Assembly: GCA_025450095.1 (NCBI GenBank)
Contig: JANWID010000178.1
Span: 1-9,967 of the forward strand
DNA from: Bacteroidia bacterium
GTDB taxonomy: Bacteria > Bacteroidota > Bacteroidia > AKYH767-A > OLB10
Direction: 5' to 3'
DNA length: 9,967 nt
Position numbers and translations under genes: made by a program. The notes beneath the pieces are model-generated. The model searched no databases. It was not told the origin of the DNA and saw only the letters and a program-made list of their open reading frames with translations. Positions within the stretch are counted from its first letter, which is position 1. Every line of letters begins with the position of its first letter. Below, piece after piece: positions 6,497 to 9,967 of the stretch.

Positions 6497-8053
6497 ATGC
6501 GAAAGCTTTTAACGGCCCTCATTGCATTGGTGACTGTTACCGCCAACGCACAACTCACTTATAAAGACGTTGCCGGAATTTTTTACGCGCGTTGCACCAG
6601 TTGTCATCACGAAGGCGGTGCAGGGCCTTTTCCCCTGATGACGTACAGCCAGACTTTACAGCAGAATATCGATATTGTTGATGCACTCACCAGTGGCATC
6701 ATGCCTCCCTGGTCGCCGGATACGACTTACACACGTTTTCTTCACGAAAGAATTATAACCGATTCCGAAAAAAACGCGATCCTCAGCTGGATTAATAATG
6801 GTGTTTTGGCGGGCGATACAACCCTGGCGCCAGCACCACCTGTTTATAGTGGATTCCAGCTTAACGGAACGCCCACCATGGAACTGCAAATTCCCACTTT
6901 TACCAGTAATGCGGTTACAACTGACAGCTACGTTTGTTTTTCTCTTCCCACCAATCTTTCCCAGGATCGTTATTTAAGAGCATTTGAAGTGGTTCCGGGT
7001 AATGCATCAATTGTTCATCATGTATTGTTGAACGTGGACACACTTGGAACTACAGTGGATGATCTTTCCGGAACTTGCTATACAATCCCGGGTGATTACG
7101 GATTGGGAGGCTTTGCTCCCGGTGCACCTCCTACCATATTTCCCGGACAGGCTCCACTGAAATTGGGTATCCTGATCAAGGCAGGATCAAAAATTGTTTT
7201 GCAAATGCATTACCCTGCAGGAAGTGCAGGAATAACCGACAGTACCAAAGTGAGAATGTATTTTTACCCGGTCAATGAAACGGGAATACGTCCTGTTTGG
7301 GTGACCACACCATTACAAAACTGGTCGCTGGTCATTCCGCCTGATTCTGTGGTTTCATTTTCGGCATCTTTTCCGCCGTTCCCGCTCGACATTTCCTTGC
7401 TGGCAACCTTCCCCCATTCACATTTGCTCTGTACCAGCCTGGTGAATTATGCACACTCCGGAATTGATTCAATTCCGCTGATCCGCATCAATGATTGGGA
7501 TTTTGAATGGCAAGGGTATTATAATTACCGCTACCCGGTTAAAATTCCGACTGGCTATACCCTCGAAGGAACTCATATTTACAATAACACATCGAATAAC
7601 CCGAACAATCCCAATTCACCACCGCAATATGTATTCGCTGGCCTGAATACAACGGACGAAATGTTTTTCGACAGCTTCCAGCTCACCTATTACCTGCCCG
7701 GTGATGAATTAATTGATATCGGCTCACTGATAGCTAATGATACGTTACTTGTGGGTGTGACCCAGGTGAACAGCAACAGTTCCTTTTCGGCCAGTGTGTT
7801 TCCCAATCCATCAGGAGGCGACTTTACTTTCCGCATCGATGGCGTTAGAGGAAAAGTAACGGTTGATGTATATACGCTAGATGGTAAATTGTTAAACAGC
7901 CTGCAGTATTTCTCTGATTCATTTAGTCTGTCAGAATCATGGAGTGCGAAAAATTTTAACGGAGAAAAGTTTGCGCCGGGAGTATATTTGTATAAAGTTA
8001 CTGCGAATCAGCAAACCATTACCGGAAAAATAATCGTATTGCCTGCACGCTGA
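6497..8053 (+). CDS. Secreted c-type haem / copper type II (PHM-like) monooxygenase fusion with T9SS sorting domain
   Basis: This 518-residue protein has a signal peptide at 1-18 (cleavage near ANAQ). Residues about 20-105 form a c-type haem module: CTSCH at 33-37 is the haem attachment motif, and M69 in GIMPPW is the likely axial ligand. Residues about 125-400 match the copper type II, ascorbate-dependent monooxygenase fold (PHM/DBH-type). All expected ligands seem present: H174-H175 in IVHHVLL and H238 in VLQMHY for the CuH site, then H307 and H309 in FPHSH and M389 in TDEMFF for the CuM site. Residues about 430-518 are a T9SS type A sorting domain (SVFPNPSGG ... PGVYLYKV). The haem module may supply electrons to copper; the substrate is unknown. 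The protein is expected outside the cell or on its surface. Its start codon directly follows the second arm of a 14-nt inverted repeat. It converges with radA, 17 bp away. Confidence 0.88.
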   Translation: MRKLLTALIALVTVTANAQLTYKDVAGIFYARCTSCHHEGGAGPFPLMTYSQTLQQNIDIVDALTSGIMPPWSPDTTYTRFLHERIITDSEKNAILSWINNGVLAGDTTLAPAPPVYSGFQLNGTPTMELQIPTFTSNAVTTDSYVCFSLPTNLSQDRYLRAFEVVPGNASIVHHVLLNVDTLGTTVDDLSGTCYTIPGDYGLGGFAPGAPPTIFPGQAPLKLGILIKAGSKIVLQMHYPAGSAGITDSTKVRMYFYPVNETGIRPVWVTTPLQNWSLVIPPDSVVSFSASFPPFPLDISLLATFPHSHLLCTSLVNYAHSGIDSIPLIRINDWDFEWQGYYNYRYPVKIPTGYTLEGTHIYNNTSNNPNNPNSPPQYVFAGLNTTDEMFFDSFQLTYYLPGDELIDIGSLIANDTLLVGVTQVNSNSSFSASVFPNPSGGDFTFRIDGVRGKVTVDVYTLDGKLLNSLQYFSDSFSLSESWSAKNFNGEKFAPGVYLYKVTANQQTITGKIIVLPAR

Positions 8054-8070
8054 TTTTACCTTTCGGTTTA

Positions 8071-9453
8071 CTACGCGAATAATGCACTAAATACTTCTTC
8101 AACTTTTGCAACCGGTACGGGAGCAATATTTGTAAAAAGATTTTTATCAATACGGTGCATATTGTATTTTGAAAAATAAATTTTTTCAAATCCCATTTTT
8201 TCAGCTTCCTTAATTCGTTGATCAATACGGTTAACAGGACGAATCTCTCCACTCAAACCAACTTCACCGGTAAAACAAACACGAGCCGGCAGGGCAATAT
8301 CTTCGCTGGAAGATAACACCGCGCAGGTAACAGCAAGATCGATTGCGGGATCTTCCACACGTAATCCACCTGCAATATTCAGAAATACATCTTTAGCTGC
8401 AAGCCGGAATCCACATCGCTTTTCAAGAACCGCCAGTAACATACTCAGTCTCCGGAGATCAAATCCGGTAGATGAACGTTGTGGTGTTCCATAAACTGCA
8501 GAACTCACCAATGCCTGCACTTCGATGAGCATCGGCCGGAGTCCTTCCATCGTAGAAGCTATTGCGATACCGCTCAGGTTTTCATCAATGTGCGACAAAA
8601 GCACCTCCGATGGGTTACTTACTTCCGACAAACCTGTACCACTCATTTCATAAATGCCGATTTCAGATGTTGATCCGAAGCGGTTTTTTGCGGAGCGCAA
8701 CAACCGGTACACATGATGACGATCGCCTTCGAATTGCAAAACGGTATCCACCATATGCTCGAGCACTTTGGGTCCTGCGATACTGCCGTCCTTGGTAATA
8801 TGACCGATGAGAAAAACGGGCGTGGATGTTTCTTTAGCATATTTCAGCAGTTCACCAGCACATCCACGAATTTGTGATACAGTTCCGGGTGCTGATTCGA
8901 TTTCGGGAGTATATAAAGTCTGGATGGAATCGATGATTACAAAATCCGGCATCACCGATTCAATATGCCTGAATATTGCCTGGAGATTTGTTTCCGTTAA
9001 AACATAACATTCCGTATTCGATTCACCGATACGGGAAGCACGTATGCTAATTTGTTGTTCGCTTTCCTCACCCGACACATAAAGAATTTTCATTCCTTTC
9101 GCACGCATCGCCACCTGCAGCATGAGTGTTGATTTACCAATGCCCGGTTCTCCACCTACCAACACCAGTGCACCGGGTACCAGTCCGCCTCCGAGAACAC
9201 GATTCAGTTCCTTGCCGGGAAGTGTCAGTCGTTTAACCCGGTCCGGAGCAATTTCTCCAAGCAATTGCGGTACGGCCTGTCTGCCCGCGGGTTCTTTCCT
9301 AGATGCACGCCATGCAGGAACTTGTGAAGGAGTCGTTGCAACAATTTCTGCAACGTATGTATTCCATTCATTGCATGAAGGGCATTTACCAATCCATCGC
9401 GGCGAAGATGCTCCGCAATTCTGGCAATAGAATGCTGATTTGATTTTTGCCAT
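8071..9453 (-). CDS. radA: DNA repair protein RadA (Sms)
   Basis: This 460-residue protein has the usual RadA length and full domain order. An N-terminal zinc finger has C10-x2-C13 and C24-x2-C27. A RecA-like ATPase core follows, with Walker A GGEPGIGKST at 100-109 and a Walker B-like FVIIDS at 171-176. The RadA-specific KNRFG motif is at 256-260. The C-terminal half (about 285-460) is the Lon-like domain, with TPQRSSTGFDLRRL at 323-336 and GGLRVEDPAIDLAV at 362-375. RadA is a cytoplasmic DnaB-like helicase that promotes branch migration and processing of recombination intermediates. The start at 9453 lies 11 bp after the stop of the upstream lipoprotein gene, so the two are probably one operon. 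No Shine-Dalgarno sequence is seen. The 3' end lies 17 bp from the convergent enzyme gene, leaving no room for a clear terminator between them. Confidence 0.97.
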   Translation of the reverse strand: MAKIKSAFYCQNCGASSPRWIGKCPSCNEWNTYVAEIVATTPSQVPAWRASRKEPAGRQAVPQLLGEIAPDRVKRLTLPGKELNRVLGGGLVPGALVLVGGEPGIGKSTLMLQVAMRAKGMKILYVSGEESEQQISIRASRIGESNTECYVLTETNLQAIFRHIESVMPDFVIIDSIQTLYTPEIESAPGTVSQIRGCAGELLKYAKETSTPVFLIGHITKDGSIAGPKVLEHMVDTVLQFEGDRHHVYRLLRSAKNRFGSTSEIGIYEMSGTGLSEVSNPSEVLLSHIDENLSGIAIASTMEGLRPMLIEVQALVSSAVYGTPQRSSTGFDLRRLSMLLAVLEKRCGFRLAAKDVFLNIAGGLRVEDPAIDLAVTCAVLSSSEDIALPARVCFTGEVGLSGEIRPVNRIDQRIKEAEKMGFEKIYFSKYNMHRIDKNLFTNIAPVPVAKVEEVFSALFA

Positions 9454-9464
9454 TTGAAAAGCGA

Positions 9465-9965
9465 CTATTTAACTTTCGAAAATTCAAGTTGCAGTACACT
9501 GGTACCATCTGAATTATCAGTAGCAAGGTACAGAACTTTACTATCAAGAGTTATGAATTCCCATTTATCCGGAAATGTTACCACGGAATCATTAATACCG
9601 GAAACAATCTGGAATTTCAGGAATGCGTTAAATATTCGTGTGTCGATCTTAAACTGACTGATCACGACTGTATCAATATCGTCATCTGTATTAAGATCTA
9701 ATGTACCACGGTCACATGACAGAGGAGGATCATATTGAAACGTGGTATAAAGCATATTTCCAACAAACTGCCATTCTTCCCGAACATAAATTGTATCCTG
9801 AGGATTTGGGCAATTGGGGATAGTAATTGATCTGCCCTGAAAATCACGAAGCCAGGTACCCTGGATATCCTCTTTCATTTTTTTCTCTGACTTCAGAAAC
9901 ATGCTGTCCTCGCATGCTGAAAAGGTAAGAATAATGCCTACTGCCAGGAGGATTCGGAATCGCAT
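9465..9965 (-). CDS. Hypothetical small lipoprotein
   Basis: This 166-residue protein starts at the ATG complementary to 9963-9965, with only 2 bases left before the window edge, so its promoter is not visible. Residues 1-17 are a lipoprotein signal peptide (MRFRILLAVGIILTFSA), with the lipidated cysteine at C18 (TFSAC). Position -3 is F rather than the usual L. The residues after the cysteine (EDSMF) are acidic. The mature part contains DIQGTWLRDFQGR near its start, reminiscent of lipocalin-like lipoproteins of Bacteroidota. It then alternates hydrophobic strands (EEWQFVG, LYTTFQYD, DKWEFITL, VLYLATD), which fits a small beta-barrel or beta-sandwich. No catalytic motif was recognised and the function is unknown. 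It sits just upstream of radA with an 11-bp gap, which suggests co-transcription but not necessarily a shared function. Confidence 0.8.
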   Translation of the reverse strand: MRFRILLAVGIILTFSACEDSMFLKSEKKMKEDIQGTWLRDFQGRSITIPNCPNPQDTIYVREEWQFVGNMLYTTFQYDPPLSCDRGTLDLNTDDDIDTVVISQFKIDTRIFNAFLKFQIVSGINDSVVTFPDKWEFITLDSKVLYLATDNSDGTSVLQLEFSKVK

Positions 9966-9967
9966 AA

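Noticed and set aside
8054..8070. Possible bidirectional terminator hairpin (ACC-TTTC-GGT)
   Set aside because: Only three base pairs form before T-T mismatches, too weak to call a terminator.
8479..9007. Several plus-strand open frames of 64-78 codons
   Set aside because: They overlap one another and are antisense to conserved radA sequence.
9122..9430. 102-codon plus-strand open frame opposite radA
   Set aside because: It lies wholly antisense to the well-supported RadA zinc finger and ATPase region, is low-complexity rich in P, S and T, and shows no family motif.
1..9967. CRISPR array, tRNA/rRNA genes, insertion sequence or prophage
   Set aside because: No regularly spaced repeats, no RNA-gene signatures, no transposase or integrase frame and no terminal inverted repeats were seen.

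Overview
The window looks like a chromosome segment of a member of the Bacteroidota. Four consecutive genes (1631-8053) encode secreted proteins with an N-terminal signal peptide and a C-terminal domain typical of type IX secretion system (T9SS) cargo. The left edge carries the end of a Bacteroidota-type TonB-dependent outer-membrane receptor. Translation starts lack Shine-Dalgarno sequences, and the best promoter (1575-1605) fits the Bacteroidota pattern TTTG-N19-TAnnTTTG. The genus cannot be told from this sequence alone.

Layout. 1-1533 (+): 3' part of an outer-membrane beta-barrel/TonB-dependent receptor gene, cut by the window edge. 1631-3133 and 3201-4706 (+): tandem paralogues with a choice-of-anchor L domain, Ig-like domains and a T9SS sorting domain, probably co-transcribed from the promoter at 1575-1605. 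An intrinsic terminator lies at 4740-4766. 4869-6161 (+): a secreted protein with a beta-sandwich (lectin/MAM-like) N-terminus, an Ig-like domain and a sorting domain. 6162-6496: a 335-bp region without a gene, rich in hairpins and holding a strong terminator at 6390-6422. 6497-8053 (+): a secreted fusion of a c-type haem module and a copper type II (PHM-like) monooxygenase with its copper ligands apparently intact, plus a sorting domain. 8071-9453 (-): radA, convergent with the previous gene. 9465-9965 (-): a small lipoprotein gene 11 bp upstream of radA, probably in the same operon.

Function. The plus-strand genes are an envelope/secretome block: a receptor for uptake, adhesin-like surface proteins, and a secreted redox enzyme. 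The minus-strand pair joins a housekeeping recombination/repair gene to an uncharacterised lipoprotein.

The least expected signal is in 6162-6496. A 14-nt sequence (6368-6381) is the exact reverse complement of 6481-6494, which lies immediately before the start codon of the haem-copper enzyme. Between the two arms is the strong terminator, and upstream are a -7-like box (6318-6325) and a small hairpin. This is the architecture of a short regulatory RNA or a leader riboregulator that would block translation of the downstream gene. It is a hypothesis from sequence only. A second notable point is the haem-copper monooxygenase fusion. A third is a 35-nt patch of perfect identity between the otherwise diverged tandem paralogues, which suggests gene conversion.
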